NCBI GenBank assembly: GCA_023228085.1
Contig: JALOBW010000004.1
Location: 4,847 to 68,846, forward strand
Source: a bacterium
Lineage (GTDB): Bacteria; Patescibacteriota; Minisyncoccia; Minisyncoccales; Minisyncoccaceae
DNA length: 64,000 nt
Direction of reading: 5' to 3'
A program made the translations under genes and the position numbers. Under the pieces are notes generated by a model. That model was not told the origin of the DNA. It was given only the letters and a program-made list of their open reading frames with translations, and searched no databases. Positions 8,649 through 18,053 of the stretch are shown here, in pieces (position 1 is the first letter of the stretch; the number at the start of each line of letters is the position of its first letter).

Positions 8649-9677
8649 ATGAGAAAATTAGCAAGTATTCAAAGGATAGAGCAAGTAATTCCAATAGAAG
8701 GAGCAGATAATATAGAATCAGTAAGGGTTCTTGGCTGGGTCTGTGTTGTGAAGAAGGGCGAATTTGAGCCTGGCAATCTATGTATTTACATTGAAATAGA
8801 TTCAGTGCTGCCCAACATCCCACAATTTGAGTTCTTTAAAAAATATGCAAAGGACAGGCGAGTAAAAACCATTAAATTGCGTAAGATAATTTCTCAAGGA
8901 CTATGTTTACCAGTAGGAGAATATTTGCCTTCAGAATATAATGGCATTCAAGTAGGAGATGATGTTACTAGTATTTTTGGCATTGAAAAATATGAGCCAC
9001 CTGCTGAAATCAGGGGAGCTGGATATGATAAAATGATGGCATTCCCAATAGTAATACCAAAGCCAGATGAAACAAGGATACAAACAATACCCCACATATT
9101 AGAACAATTCAAAGGAACCCCATGTTATATAACAGAGAAAATAGATGGGACTTCAGTTACATTTTTTAAATATGAAGGTGAAATAGGAGTGTGCTCAAAG
9201 AATGTAAGGTATCAACTTGATGCTTCCAATGTATATACTGCCATGTTTAAAAAACATGATTTAGAAGAAAAACTAAAATCAAGCTATGACAATATTGCAA
9301 TACAGGGAGAAATAGTTGGTCAAAAAATACAGAGCAATAAATACAAATTCCCAGATCAAAAGCTATTTATATACTCAATATATGACATTAAAAGCCAAAG
9401 ATACTATTCTTGGGATTTAATGAATAGGGTATGCACTGAGCTTGGATTAAAATGTGTTCCCTATTTATTGGGCATAGATTTATCTGGAGGAGTTGATGAT
9501 TTTGTGGGATACTCAAAAGGCAAATCTGTATTAAATCCAGAAGTGCACAGAGAAGGCATTGTAATAAGAGCAAGAGGTGCAATAGATTTAGATCTCAAGA
9601 CTATGAGCGAGCTTGGGTATAATAGGTTCTCGTTTAAAGTTATAAATCCTGATTTTCTTATAAAATACGGAGAATGA
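8649..9677 (+). CDS. RNA ligase of the Rnl5 (DraRnl-like) type
   Basis: The 342-aa product has an N-terminal OB-like domain (residues 1 to about 130) followed by a nucleotidyltransferase domain. Ligase motif I is EKIDGTS near residue 163, where the Lys would be adenylylated. Motif IV is EGIVIRA near 301 and motif V is FSFKVIN near 327. An N-terminal OB fold before the adenylylation domain is the order seen in the Deinococcus RNA ligase family, which seals 3'-OH RNA nicks in duplexes. In a phage it could repair tRNA or nicked RNA/DNA hybrids. It lies between sbcD and sbcC. Confidence 0.75.
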   Translation: MRKLASIQRIEQVIPIEGADNIESVRVLGWVCVVKKGEFEPGNLCIYIEIDSVLPNIPQFEFFKKYAKDRRVKTIKLRKIISQGLCLPVGEYLPSEYNGIQVGDDVTSIFGIEKYEPPAEIRGAGYDKMMAFPIVIPKPDETRIQTIPHILEQFKGTPCYITEKIDGTSVTFFKYEGEIGVCSKNVRYQLDASNVYTAMFKKHDLEEKLKSSYDNIAIQGEIVGQKIQSNKYKFPDQKLFIYSIYDIKSQRYYSWDLMNRVCTELGLKCVPYLLGIDLSGGVDDFVGYSKGKSVLNPEVHREGIVIRARGAIDLDLKTMSELGYNRFSFKVINPDFLIKYGE

Positions 9678-9678
9678 A

Positions 9679-11511
9679 ATGAAACTAAAAACAGTTAGAA
9701 TTAAAGATTTTATGACAATACATAAAGCAACGGTTGAGCTTGACAATCAGGGCATTGTGTTGCTTCTTGGGGAGAATAGAGATGATAAGTTTGCTACATC
9801 TAACCTATCTGGTAAGTCAACAATATTTGAAGCTATCTGCTGGGGGCTATATGGCAAGACCTATAGGGGTATTAAGGGCAAAGAAGTAATAAGAGATGGA
9901 TGCAGTGGATGTAAGGTTGAAGTAGAACTTGAAGACTCTACATTTATAAATAGAGAAAGGACTGAAAATAAGGAATATCTAAGTACGATGTATCCAATAG
10001 AATTTGGCTCTGTTCCAAATGATACTGCATTGACCCAGGAGTCCCTAAATGAAAAACTTGGTATGGACTTTAACACATTTACAAGTTTTGTATATTTTGG
10101 AGATGATACTGCAAATAAAAACATAACCCTATTTGGAGAAGCTACTAATAGTGAAAAATTTAAAACCTTAAAGGCATTTCTAAATTTTGACCTTTGGGAT
10201 ACTGGATATGCTAATGCTAAAAGTGAACTAGATAAGCTGGAAAACTCTATTAGGAAGATAGCAACTGAAAAAATAGAACTTAATAACAAGAATAAAGTAA
10301 TAGAAGCTAAAATGGAATCTCTTTCAGAACACCTCAAAAGCCTATGGGAATCTTTACATAGCTTGTCAAATCCTGAAAACCAAGACGACTTAAACTTAGA
10401 AATGGGAATGAAAGACTTGTCAGATAAAGAATTGGATTTGTTAGCTAAGAAAAAAGCTCTTATAGAGTCCAAGGTCAACATTGCTAACCAAAGATCTTCT
10501 CTTATGCTTAAAAAGAGCAAGGTTGAAGCTGAAAATGGATCAATAAATGCTAATATATTAAGGATATCTGATAAAATTAGAGATCTTGAATCTGCCCAAT
10601 CTACAAAAATATGCCCATTTTGCAAACAGGAAATTAAAGAAGATACGGAGTGGACAAACTGCTACACAAAGATTGAAGAATTGGAAAAAGAAATCCAATA
10701 TTTAAGTGCTAATATGCTTGCCAATAAAGATGCTATTGAAGCATTGAAGATTGAAGTTGCCCAGTTGGGAGATAAAGAGAGCGAAGTTTGGAGGCTAATA
10801 TGTGAAGTTGATGATGAGATGAAAGAAATATCATCAAAGATGGGAATGATAAAACAAAAAGAAAAATCTAAAGCAGAAAGAGAAACATCTATAAAAAGGT
10901 ATGGCAATGAAATTGGAAAAACAGAAGAATCGTTAGAGAACATGGAAAAGGCAATAAAGTCTAATAGTGAAATGATAAAGCTGTTAGATGAATCTGTTAT
11001 TGAAATTGAGCATAAATGCAGAATATTAAGATTCTGGGTAAAGCAGGGATTTAAAGAAGGAGGAGCAAAAAATGTCGAGTTACGTAGAATTATCCCATTC
11101 ATCAACAACCACATTAAGTCTTACGTTTCGTCAATATTGTCATCAGATTATCCCATTACTCTTTCTCCTTGCAGGGAGCTTAAAAGTGGCAATATTAAAA
11201 ATGAAATATCAGTCGAAATGTCAGGAAATTATCAGCGTAAGTCTAGAAGTGAAAGAAGAAGAATTGATATTATTATCAATATGGCATTGTCTATGCTCCA
11301 TCCAAAATTTTGCAATGTTATCTTATGTGATGAATTGTTTAGTGCAATGGATGAAAAGGGGATGGAGATAATAATTAGATTCTTTAAATCTCTTATTGAG
11401 ATGGGCAAAGTTTCAAGTGTATTCTTGGCAAGCCCATATGACATGGATATAGATGTTGATAATAGAATAACTGTAATAAAAGAAAATGGCATGAGCCATG
11501 TAAAGGAGTAA
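9679..11511 (+). CDS. sbcC: SbcC/Rad50-like ATPase subunit
   Basis: The 610-aa product is an SMC-type ATPase. The N-terminal P-loop region is LLGENRDD, an insert, then SNLSGKST near residue 40, followed by TIFEAICWGLYG. Two long coiled-coil arms flank the zinc hook CPFCKQ near residue 311. The C-terminal half has VILCDELFSAMD near 546 (Walker B plus D-loop). It matches T4 gp46/SbcC in layout at shorter length. It should act with the SbcD-like protein in end processing. Confidence 0.85.
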   Translation: MKLKTVRIKDFMTIHKATVELDNQGIVLLLGENRDDKFATSNLSGKSTIFEAICWGLYGKTYRGIKGKEVIRDGCSGCKVEVELEDSTFINRERTENKEYLSTMYPIEFGSVPNDTALTQESLNEKLGMDFNTFTSFVYFGDDTANKNITLFGEATNSEKFKTLKAFLNFDLWDTGYANAKSELDKLENSIRKIATEKIELNNKNKVIEAKMESLSEHLKSLWESLHSLSNPENQDDLNLEMGMKDLSDKELDLLAKKKALIESKVNIANQRSSLMLKKSKVEAENGSINANILRISDKIRDLESAQSTKICPFCKQEIKEDTEWTNCYTKIEELEKEIQYLSANMLANKDAIEALKIEVAQLGDKESEVWRLICEVDDEMKEISSKMGMIKQKEKSKAERETSIKRYGNEIGKTEESLENMEKAIKSNSEMIKLLDESVIEIEHKCRILRFWVKQGFKEGGAKNVELRRIIPFINNHIKSYVSSILSSDYPITLSPCRELKSGNIKNEISVEMSGNYQRKSRSERRRIDIIINMALSMLHPKFCNVILCDELFSAMDEKGMEIIIRFFKSLIEMGKVSSVFLASPYDMDIDVDNRITVIKENGMSHVKE

Positions 11512-11513
11512 AA

Positions 11514-11639
11514 ATGGCTGGAATAGCGATTTGGATCGGCAGTATTTATTTAATAGTTTGCATTACTTGTTTTACCATATCTTCATACCATACTGCTGAA
11601 ATGGTTGATAAAATTGCAAAGAAAATGAAACTGAGGTGA
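11514..11639 (+). CDS. Small membrane protein, 41 aa
   Basis: One hydrophobic segment covers residues about 3-26 (GIAIWIGSIYLIVCIT at its core), followed by a short basic helix. AAAGGAG lies 5 nt before the ATG. It fits exactly between its neighbours, which supports it as a gene. Function unknown. Confidence 0.5.
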   Translation: MAGIAIWIGSIYLIVCITCFTISSYHTAEMVDKIAKKMKLR

Positions 11640-11642
11640 GTC

Positions 11643-11954
11643 ATGAAGCTATTTTTATCTAACAAGTCAAACGATGATGCTATAAGGATTAGAATTGAAA
11701 GAACAGAAGATGGGATGACTCTAACGGATGATAAGTCATTGCTATATTATATTATAGACAAATTTAGCATAGGCAAAGAATCTGCAAAGAGGATGATAGA
11801 AAAAGCAATAAAGCACAAGATGGAGTTGAATTTTTACAAAAATAAACTATATTATAATATAGCTACTTTATTTGACTTAGTTGATGAATATGAAGACTTT
11901 AAACAACACGTAACAAACATAATAGACACAACACGAGGAGACCTACATGCTTAA
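11643..11954 (+). CDS. Hypothetical protein
   Basis: The 103-aa product is charged and largely helical in its second half. No domain recognised. GAGGTGAGTC precedes the start. It overlaps the next gene by 8 nt. Confidence 0.6.
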   Translation: MKLFLSNKSNDDAIRIRIERTEDGMTLTDDKSLLYYIIDKFSIGKESAKRMIEKAIKHKMELNFYKNKLYYNIATLFDLVDEYEDFKQHVTNIIDTTRGDLHA

Positions 11955-12348
11955 TATGATAAAGAAATTTATAAAAAGTAACACTTTTGATATTATAATG
12001 GGTGGCATAATTGTACTAGTGGCAATATGCTCTATTTTAGCAATGGCATATGGCGTAGCTAAGATAACAGAACCATTCCGTGACAATAAAATAGAAACTC
12101 ATTTAATATCTGGAGTAATAACTGGGGCAGAGTATGATGGAAATAGTGTAATAGTTGAAATGCAAGATAGTGATGCTGAAATAAAATACATTAGATTGAA
12201 CAATATTATTGGTCATGTATTGTGGGTATTTGGAGACACAACTATTATCTATGATAGTAATGGTAATATTATAAAAACATACAAAACTCCTCAATCCAAC
12301 AATACAAAACCAGAACCACCTGAAAATGTAAGGAGCATAAACAAATGA
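11947..12348 (+). CDS. Membrane-anchored hypothetical protein
   Basis: The 133-aa product has an N-terminal basic patch, one transmembrane segment at about residues 14-36 (IIMGGIIVLVAICSILAMA) and a soluble C-terminal domain with a beta-rich pattern. It overlaps the resolvase gene by 4 nt (ATGA). Function unknown. Confidence 0.6.
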   Translation: MLNMIKKFIKSNTFDIIMGGIIVLVAICSILAMAYGVAKITEPFRDNKIETHLISGVITGAEYDGNSVIVEMQDSDAEIKYIRLNNIIGHVLWVFGDTTIIYDSNGNIIKTYKTPQSNNTKPEPPENVRSINK

Positions 12349-12869
12349 AAATATTAGCAATAGATCCAGGCAGTGAAAAATCTGCCTTTATAGCATGGGA
12401 TACCGAAAAGCATGAAATAATAAAAGGGGAGTATGTTTGGTTTGAAGACACAAAAATACTAGGAATTGAAAATAATGAATACATCATAGATTGCATGTTG
12501 TGTGAGGAAACTAATATAGTCTGGGGGATGGACTTGATTGCTATTGAAATGATTTCATCTTATGGCTTTTCGGTTGGAAAATCTGTATTCCAAACCATAA
12601 AGTGGATAGGAAGATTCGAAGAATACATAAAGCATGTTGTAAACATAGCTATAAAGAAAAATGTTCCAGTCCAATTTTATACTAGACCAACCATAAAAGG
12701 AGCGCTTGGGTGTAGGAATGATGCAGAAGTAAGACAGGCTATAAGGATGGAATATGGAGAAGCAAGGAAAGGAGAAAAACTTGAAAGAGTAAGGAAAGAT
12801 ATTTGGCAAGCTGTAGCATTGGCTATTGCATTAGAGAAAAACCCAAACTTAAAGCAATGGGAGGAATAA
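12345..12869 (+). CDS. RuvC-like Holliday junction resolvase
   Basis: The 174-aa product has the RNase H-like fold pattern of RuvC: AIDPGSEKS at the start (Asp7), IAIEMISSYG near 64-73 (Glu67) and DIWQAVALAIAL near 150-161 carrying a late acidic residue. Lys/Arg-rich stretches lie between. Length is typical for RuvC. It would cut four-way junctions made during recombination before packaging. It closes the recombination group. Confidence 0.75.
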   Translation: MKILAIDPGSEKSAFIAWDTEKHEIIKGEYVWFEDTKILGIENNEYIIDCMLCEETNIVWGMDLIAIEMISSYGFSVGKSVFQTIKWIGRFEEYIKHVVNIAIKKNVPVQFYTRPTIKGALGCRNDAEVRQAIRMEYGEARKGEKLERVRKDIWQAVALAIALEKNPNLKQWEE

Positions 12870-12871
12870 AT

Positions 12872-13195
12872 ATGACTAAAAAGATATGCTGTAACTTTAA
12901 TGAACTACTAGATCTTGCATTGGCCCATGCTCCAAGGCGCATCACTTCTATTAGTAATTTTTCAGCAATATCATTTATCCAAAAACTAATTATGTGGTTC
13001 AATATTGGAGGCTATTCTTACATTAGAAAGGGCCCATGCTCACTATATTCTATAATGGTCAGTAAGGAGATGTTTCATATTTTAAAAGAAGAGCTATTGT
13101 CATTATTTATTAATAATGACATAAAACAATCTGCGCATAACTCAGAGGAGGTCTTAATACTCGGAGTAAGAATCACCCCAAGTCAATATCTATAG
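12872..13195 (+). CDS. Hypothetical protein
   Basis: The 107-aa product starts at the ATG at 12872, because GGAGG lies close before it; the longer in-frame opening would overlap the resolvase gene by 67 nt. No domain recognised. Confidence 0.55.
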   Translation: MTKKICCNFNELLDLALAHAPRRITSISNFSAISFIQKLIMWFNIGGYSYIRKGPCSLYSIMVSKEMFHILKEELLSLFINNDIKQSAHNSEEVLILGVRITPSQYL

Positions 13196-13210
13196 GAGGT
13201 AAGTATTGCA

Positions 13211-13411
13211 ATGAAATTTAGGTTAGATGATACAGAAGATAATAGATCAGCTTTCAATGAAGTAAATAGATGTATCCAAGTTGGCAGAGCATTTATTGTA
13301 TATTACAATAAAGAAGATAAGAATACTTATATTCTACTAACTGGTCAAGAAGCTATAGATTTCAATTTAGATAGAGAAAAACATATTTACATTTCATCAG
13401 GAGGATTGTAA
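13211..13411 (+). CDS. Hypothetical small protein
   Basis: The 66-aa product is mixed alpha/beta and ends in HIYISSGGL. TAGGAGGT lies upstream at a rather long spacing of about 11 nt. Its end carries the ribosome site of the methylase gene. Not recognised. Confidence 0.5.
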   Translation: MKFRLDDTEDNRSAFNEVNRCIQVGRAFIVYYNKEDKNTYILLTGQEAIDFNLDREKHIYISSGGL

Positions 13412-14005
13412 GTGACACAGGTTATTAAATCAATACAGAATAGAGATCAAGATGTTTTGATGGCAATAAGGGAATTATACTTATATGGAGAGAAATTTGA
13501 ATTGGACCCCTGTTATTCTTCTGGAAAGTTCTATGAAGGAATTGAGCCACCAAATATAACAATGGACAAAGAGCCTGCTAATTACAAAATTATTAAAAAT
13601 GACATTATGGATGGGATACCATGTAAAGATAGCTCAATTACAAGTATAGTTTTTGACCCACCATTCATGTTTGGAACACATGGTCAAACTAAAAACAATA
13701 TAATGACCAAAAGATTTACCATGTTTGATAGTTGGGAACAATTAGAGCAAATGTATAAAAAGGCACTATCTGAATTTTATAGGATTCTGGTTAAAGGTGG
13801 AATAGTTGCTTTTAAGTGCCAGGACTACACAGACAGTAGAACTACACTAACTCATTGCTTTGTTCATAACTGGGCCATTGAGAATGGCTTTAAGATTGAA
13901 GACTTGTTTATAATGGTATTTAGCGGAGTCAGGATTTGGAATAGCAACTTAACACAGAGACATGCAAGGAAATATCATTCCTACTGGATAGTATTAAGGA
14001 AATAA
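13412..14005 (+). CDS. DNA methyltransferase (DPPF type)
   Basis: The 197-aa product carries FDPPFMFG, the motif IV catalytic loop of amino-group DNA methyltransferases, near residue 80, and ELDPCYSSGKFYEG near residue 30. The C-terminus has a strand-turn pattern ending in HSYWIVLRK, common in these enzymes. It starts with GTG behind AGGAGG. No restriction enzyme gene is beside it, so self-protection or epigenetic use is more likely than a full restriction-modification pair. Confidence 0.65.
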   Translation: MTQVIKSIQNRDQDVLMAIRELYLYGEKFELDPCYSSGKFYEGIEPPNITMDKEPANYKIIKNDIMDGIPCKDSSITSIVFDPPFMFGTHGQTKNNIMTKRFTMFDSWEQLEQMYKKALSEFYRILVKGGIVAFKCQDYTDSRTTLTHCFVHNWAIENGFKIEDLFIMVFSGVRIWNSNLTQRHARKYHSYWIVLRK

Positions 14006-14682
14006 TGGAAAATAAAACTATAGATAAATACCTATTAAAGTATAAAGAAACTTTAGATGAAAGCTACAAGAATGCCCTCATAACAGAAATATACTTCATG
14101 GCAAAGAGGTTTGTTAGAGTATTAAAGACTAGGAAAAACTATAGCAACATGGACAGTAATGAGTTAATCAATGTTGCAATAATTAGAGCAATGGAAATTA
14201 TAAACAACACAGGCAGTGACCTATATAAAGTAGAAAGCAAGTCTGGGTATATAATGGGCATAATAAAGAACTCTATGAAAGAATATGTTAGATCTCTAAA
14301 AGATAATAGGGAGTACAATATAGATGATTTAGAAAGCCCAGATTACTTTATAGCTATCAATAGGAAGAATATTGCAATAGAAATAAAGGATAAGCACGAA
14401 ATAAAGCAAAGAGCATCTTTAATTTTAAAAGCAATTAAGTCCTTTAGGGTTCCTCATTATATCAATATAGGCATGGATTTGGATAAAACTGTTAAAATAA
14501 TTGATGAGGCAGTTGACAAAATCAAAAAAAATTACTATATTATTATAAGAGATGAAAGAAGATTTAAGATGAAAGTAAATTTAGAATATAAAATAAGAAA
14601 GGAGCAGAAGCAATTTATTGTTAGTTATTACAACTACCTATTAAAAAAACATGTAGAACAATACCAGTTGCTTGATAATTAA
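14005..14682 (+). CDS. Sigma-factor-like protein
   Basis: The 225-aa product has a region-2-like helical block: MDSNELINVAIIRAMEI, then SGYIMGIIKNSMKEYVRSLK, which parallels the region 2.1-2.2 pattern of small sigma factors (DLVQ..., then W/Y xx IARN...). The second half is basic and helical but does not clearly show region 4. It lies just before the packaging and head genes, where a late-gene sigma would be expected. Because strong sigma-70 promoters are also present, its role remains open. Confidence 0.45.
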   Translation: MENKTIDKYLLKYKETLDESYKNALITEIYFMAKRFVRVLKTRKNYSNMDSNELINVAIIRAMEIINNTGSDLYKVESKSGYIMGIIKNSMKEYVRSLKDNREYNIDDLESPDYFIAINRKNIAIEIKDKHEIKQRASLILKAIKSFRVPHYINIGMDLDKTVKIIDEAVDKIKKNYYIIIRDERRFKMKVNLEYKIRKEQKQFIVSYYNYLLKKHVEQYQLLDN

Positions 14683-14683
14683 G

Positions 14684-15307
14684 ATGGCAGACCTGATACA
14701 CCAAGATATGACAGAAGACCAGAAGAATAATGCTATTGCTACATGGCTAATGTATGGATCTAAATTAACAAGAAGGGCAGCAAATGAGTGCTCTTCTGGA
14801 GACGATCCAAATGAATTAGTAAATGTATCTGGAATTAAACTTGCTAAGTTAATGGGATATAGTATAAATGAATATAGGTTGAAGTTTCTTCCTGCCGTTA
14901 AGGCAATGGAAAACTTCATAGGAATCCACGTTGATAGTAAGATGGTTCAGGAAACATTTTTTGACATAGCCATAGACACCTACACTAGGATAACCAATAA
15001 CCAAATAAAGTTAGAGGAGGACAAGGATTTATTCAGAAAGGTTTTACATGAGGTTATGGAAAAACCAATGAATGAAGTCTCTGATAGAGACCTAGATATA
15101 TTAAAGCATTACTCCAAGGTTCTTGCTACAATGTCATCTATATCAGGGAGACAAATAGAAGCTCCTGCTGCTGCATTTTCTGCAATAACTGAAGGGCTAT
15201 CTAAGTTAAACAAGCAACCAGATTTGCATGTTAATCAGGATTTTTCAAATAATCCAAGACAATATATACTAAACCAAAATGGAAATAAGGAAAATAACGA
15301 TGGCTGA
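14684..15307 (+). CDS. Possible terminase small subunit
   Basis: The 207-aa product lies two genes before the large terminase. It is helical with several short basic stretches and a disordered polar C-terminus. The likely start is ATG 14684; no good ribosome site is seen. Position suggests a small terminase or DNA-recognition protein, but no HTH of a known TerS family is clear. Confidence 0.4.
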   Translation: MADLIHQDMTEDQKNNAIATWLMYGSKLTRRAANECSSGDDPNELVNVSGIKLAKLMGYSINEYRLKFLPAVKAMENFIGIHVDSKMVQETFFDIAIDTYTRITNNQIKLEEDKDLFRKVLHEVMEKPMNEVSDRDLDILKHYSKVLATMSSISGRQIEAPAAAFSAITEGLSKLNKQPDLHVNQDFSNNPRQYILNQNGNKENNDG

Positions 15308-15899
15308 GAAAAAAGAGAAAAAAGAAGTTTGTATGAACAGTAAGGAATTAAATAACTTACTATATGGCAAAAATCCCTGCAAGTTCTTAATGAAATTAAG
15401 ACATGGATTTGATCCATTGCATTTAATGATCCTAAAAATAGACTATGCAGAGGAATATCTAAACCTCTCCATTAAAGAGCTTATGGTTAGCATGAAGTTA
15501 TTTAAAAAACTATACTGCTCCATCATGTCAGTAACTTCTAAATTCTTTGAAGACAAGAAACCCACCTACTTCTATTTGCATGGGACAAAAATTGTTCCAA
15601 GTAACTATATCGGGGAAAAAGTAAAGGATGCTATTGGCAAGGAAAATCCAACAACTCCAACTCCTGGAGTTGAATCATTGCATTCCATTTCAGATGAGCA
15701 TTTTACAAATCTAAAAGAATACAAAGAGATAAAAGATCTATTGAGCATAATTGACACACTACTACATATCAAAGGATTATATCAGTTAAGCCAGTTAAAC
15801 AAGAAAACTCAAAGGGGAATATTGAATTTTACCACCCAGACATGCTTTCTTTTGTCCCAATGTTTTCAAGAGCTACCCTTACTCCACAGAGTTAATTAA
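15300..15899 (+). CDS. Hypothetical protein next to terminase
   Basis: The 199-aa product begins with a Lys-rich tail (AEKKEKKEV). The ATG at 15300 is preferred to 15279 because AAGGA lies in front of it. The C-terminal half is helical. It may be the second packaging or portal-assembly factor; no family recognised. Confidence 0.5.
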   Translation: MAEKKEKKEVCMNSKELNNLLYGKNPCKFLMKLRHGFDPLHLMILKIDYAEEYLNLSIKELMVSMKLFKKLYCSIMSVTSKFFEDKKPTYFYLHGTKIVPSNYIGEKVKDAIGKENPTTPTPGVESLHSISDEHFTNLKEYKEIKDLLSIIDTLLHIKGLYQLSQLNKKTQRGILNFTTQTCFLLSQCFQELPLLHRVN

Positions 15900-15903
15900 C
15901 AAA

Positions 15904-17580
15904 ATGGCAATAGAACTTAATAAACTTGAATTTGATAGGGCAATATCTGATACTGAAGATGGATTTAGGTTCTATTGTAAATATGTTCGAATAGTAGATA
16001 AAAAGGCTAAACTAGTAAGATTTGAACTTAATCATGTTCAGAACTTACTTATAGAAGAGTTTTTTAAACCAAAAGTTAGATTGATGATCCTAAAGTGTAG
16101 GCAAAGGGGAGTTACGACCCTTGCCACACAATTAGGATTAAAGAGAGCCATAACAATCCCAAACAAAAGAGGAGCTGTTTATTTACACAGATTCCCACCG
16201 ACCAGAGAGCTTGGGAGAAAATGCCAGGTAACATATAATCACTTGCCAATGATATTTAAAAATCCCAAGCTCGATACAGTTGGTATATCAGAAGTAAATA
16301 TTAGTGAATTAAATTCAACTTTAAAGTTTGTAACTGCTGGACAAAGAGGAGCTGCATCTAGATCTGAAACATTGGATTTTCTGCATTTATCAGAGCCTGC
16401 ATTTTATGAAAGCTTAACAGAGACTCTTACTGCTGCAAGGGATTCAGTCCCAGATGAAGATGGAACATATTTAGTACTAGAAAGTACTCCAAATACAATA
16501 TCGGACCCATTTGCAAAATTATGGTTTGCAAGTAAAGCAGGATTGTCTGAATTTAAAACATTCTTCTATCCATGGCATGCTGACCCAGAAGCAATAATAA
16601 TAGACAATGACCTATATGAACCATGGGAAGGTTCAGATGAAGAGAATTTAGCCCAAAGAAAATATGAGTTAACAATACCACAACTTAAGTGGAGAAGAAA
16701 AGCAATCCAGAAATATGTCATGGATGGAGAAGGTGGTAGTGCTCTAAAGATATTTAAAAGAGAGCACCCAGAAAGTGATACTGATTGCTTCATGGCAGAC
16801 CAGTGTGCATTTTTTCCAACAGAAGTCATACAAGATCATATAGGAAGAGTAGAGATAGATACTAGGGAAGGGCAAATAACTCCACAAAAGGGAATAAACT
16901 TTTTTACAAACCCTGAAATGAGAGTATTATTAAAAGATGCAATTATATTTAAAGATGTAGAACATGGGAGAAGGTATGCTCTATCTGGGGATACTAGTGA
17001 AGGAATAGACAAGGGGGACTTTCAGGCTGGAATAGTTTTAGACTTAGACAGCGGTGAGCAATGCGCACAGATAAATACAAAGGTAGATGTATATACATTT
17101 ACTAAAATGCTTAATGTATTAGGAAGGTATTATAATGACGCAATACTTGCTGTTGAATTTAACAATCATGGTATTGCAGTAGTAGAATGGCTAGTTAGAG
17201 AATTTAATTACCCAAATTTATATAGAAGTACCACAAGAAGGAATCTTGGGACAGGTCAAAGGCATGTATCAAGATATGGATTTTATACAACAAGTGGGCT
17301 GGAAGTTAATACAAAAAGATACATTATGGACAATTTATCTCAAAGCTTAACTGCTGGGGAAATATTGCCTATGGACAAAACTTGCCTTGAGCAATTATTG
17401 CATTACCAAGAAAAAGACAGAAGGCTATCAGCTCCAGAAGGAATGTTTGATGACTTAGTTATGGCATTAGCTATAGCATGGAATTGTAGAAGTCAAAACA
17501 CTTCTCATATTGATATATTCACATCAAGGATTTCACAAAGATCTCAAGATAGTGGAATTACACTTCATTTGAATTATTAA
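15904..17580 (+). CDS. terL: Terminase large subunit
   Basis: The 558-aa product has the TerL layout. The ATPase P-loop is the degenerate KCRQRGVTT near residue 64, as in the KARQxGxST-type terminases. The Walker B-like strand is LDFLHLSEPAF with its catalytic Glu, and VLESTPN is the coupling motif. The C-terminal RNase H-like nuclease starts at LSGDTSEGIDKGDF near 360 and ends with DDLVMALAIAW near 520. It pumps DNA into procapsids and cuts concatemers. Confidence 0.9.
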   Translation: MAIELNKLEFDRAISDTEDGFRFYCKYVRIVDKKAKLVRFELNHVQNLLIEEFFKPKVRLMILKCRQRGVTTLATQLGLKRAITIPNKRGAVYLHRFPPTRELGRKCQVTYNHLPMIFKNPKLDTVGISEVNISELNSTLKFVTAGQRGAASRSETLDFLHLSEPAFYESLTETLTAARDSVPDEDGTYLVLESTPNTISDPFAKLWFASKAGLSEFKTFFYPWHADPEAIIIDNDLYEPWEGSDEENLAQRKYELTIPQLKWRRKAIQKYVMDGEGGSALKIFKREHPESDTDCFMADQCAFFPTEVIQDHIGRVEIDTREGQITPQKGINFFTNPEMRVLLKDAIIFKDVEHGRRYALSGDTSEGIDKGDFQAGIVLDLDSGEQCAQINTKVDVYTFTKMLNVLGRYYNDAILAVEFNNHGIAVVEWLVREFNYPNLYRSTTRRNLGTGQRHVSRYGFYTTSGLEVNTKRYIMDNLSQSLTAGEILPMDKTCLEQLLHYQEKDRRLSAPEGMFDDLVMALAIAWNCRSQNTSHIDIFTSRISQRSQDSGITLHLNY

Positions 17581-17596
17581 ACGAAAGGAATAAAGT

Positions 17597-17998
17597 ATGT
17601 CAAATTCAGATTTTACCATTAGGCGCAGTTTAGATGGCAATGATTTAATTATAAGCTATTTTGAAATTTTAAAAAATAGAGAAAGAATTAAAAAGAGCAA
17701 AGCAATACCATTGAAAGATATTTTAAAAATTGAGCCTATATTGATAAAAGAACATATAATATTTTATAAAAGTTGCCCAGTCCCAGATATATATGGGAAT
17801 TACCCATGTGCATTAGTTTGTGGCTCTATGAAAATAATAGGGAAAGATGGATCAACTCTATTTGATATTATCTTAACAAGACCAGAAGACTTTGATGATT
17901 TTCTCAAAAGAGACAATTCATTGCTATATTCAGAGCAAGAATATTTTATTAGAAGTATAAAAGCTCTAAACTATGATTTGGGTCTAACCAATTCTTGA
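17597..17998 (+). CDS. Hypothetical protein between terminase and portal
   Basis: The 133-aa product is alpha/beta with two Cys residues near the middle. AAAGGA precedes the ATG. Its stop codon falls within the -35 box of the portal promoter. Not recognised. Confidence 0.55.
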   Translation: MSNSDFTIRRSLDGNDLIISYFEILKNRERIKKSKAIPLKDILKIEPILIKEHIIFYKSCPVPDIYGNYPCALVCGSMKIIGKDGSTLFDIILTRPEDFDDFLKRDNSLLYSEQEYFIRSIKALNYDLGLTNS

Positions 17999-18023
17999 CA
18001 TACCTATTTAAAATGTTTATAAT
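17995..18023 (+). promoter_or_regulatory. Perfect-consensus sigma-70 promoter
   Basis: TTGACA (17995-18000), 17-nt spacer and TATAAT (18018-18023), an exact match to the bacterial housekeeping consensus. ATGA follows at 18030, 6 nt after the -10 box, opening a five-codon frame. It drives the portal and head genes. Confidence 0.85.
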
Positions 18024-18053
18024 TACAATATGAACATTATAAGATAGGATTGT

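Noticed and set aside
9861..10625. 254-aa minus-strand open frame
   Set aside because: It lies wholly inside the SbcC-like gene, is Ser/Phe/Leu-rich as expected for the antisense of a Lys/Glu-rich coiled coil, and has no ribosome site.
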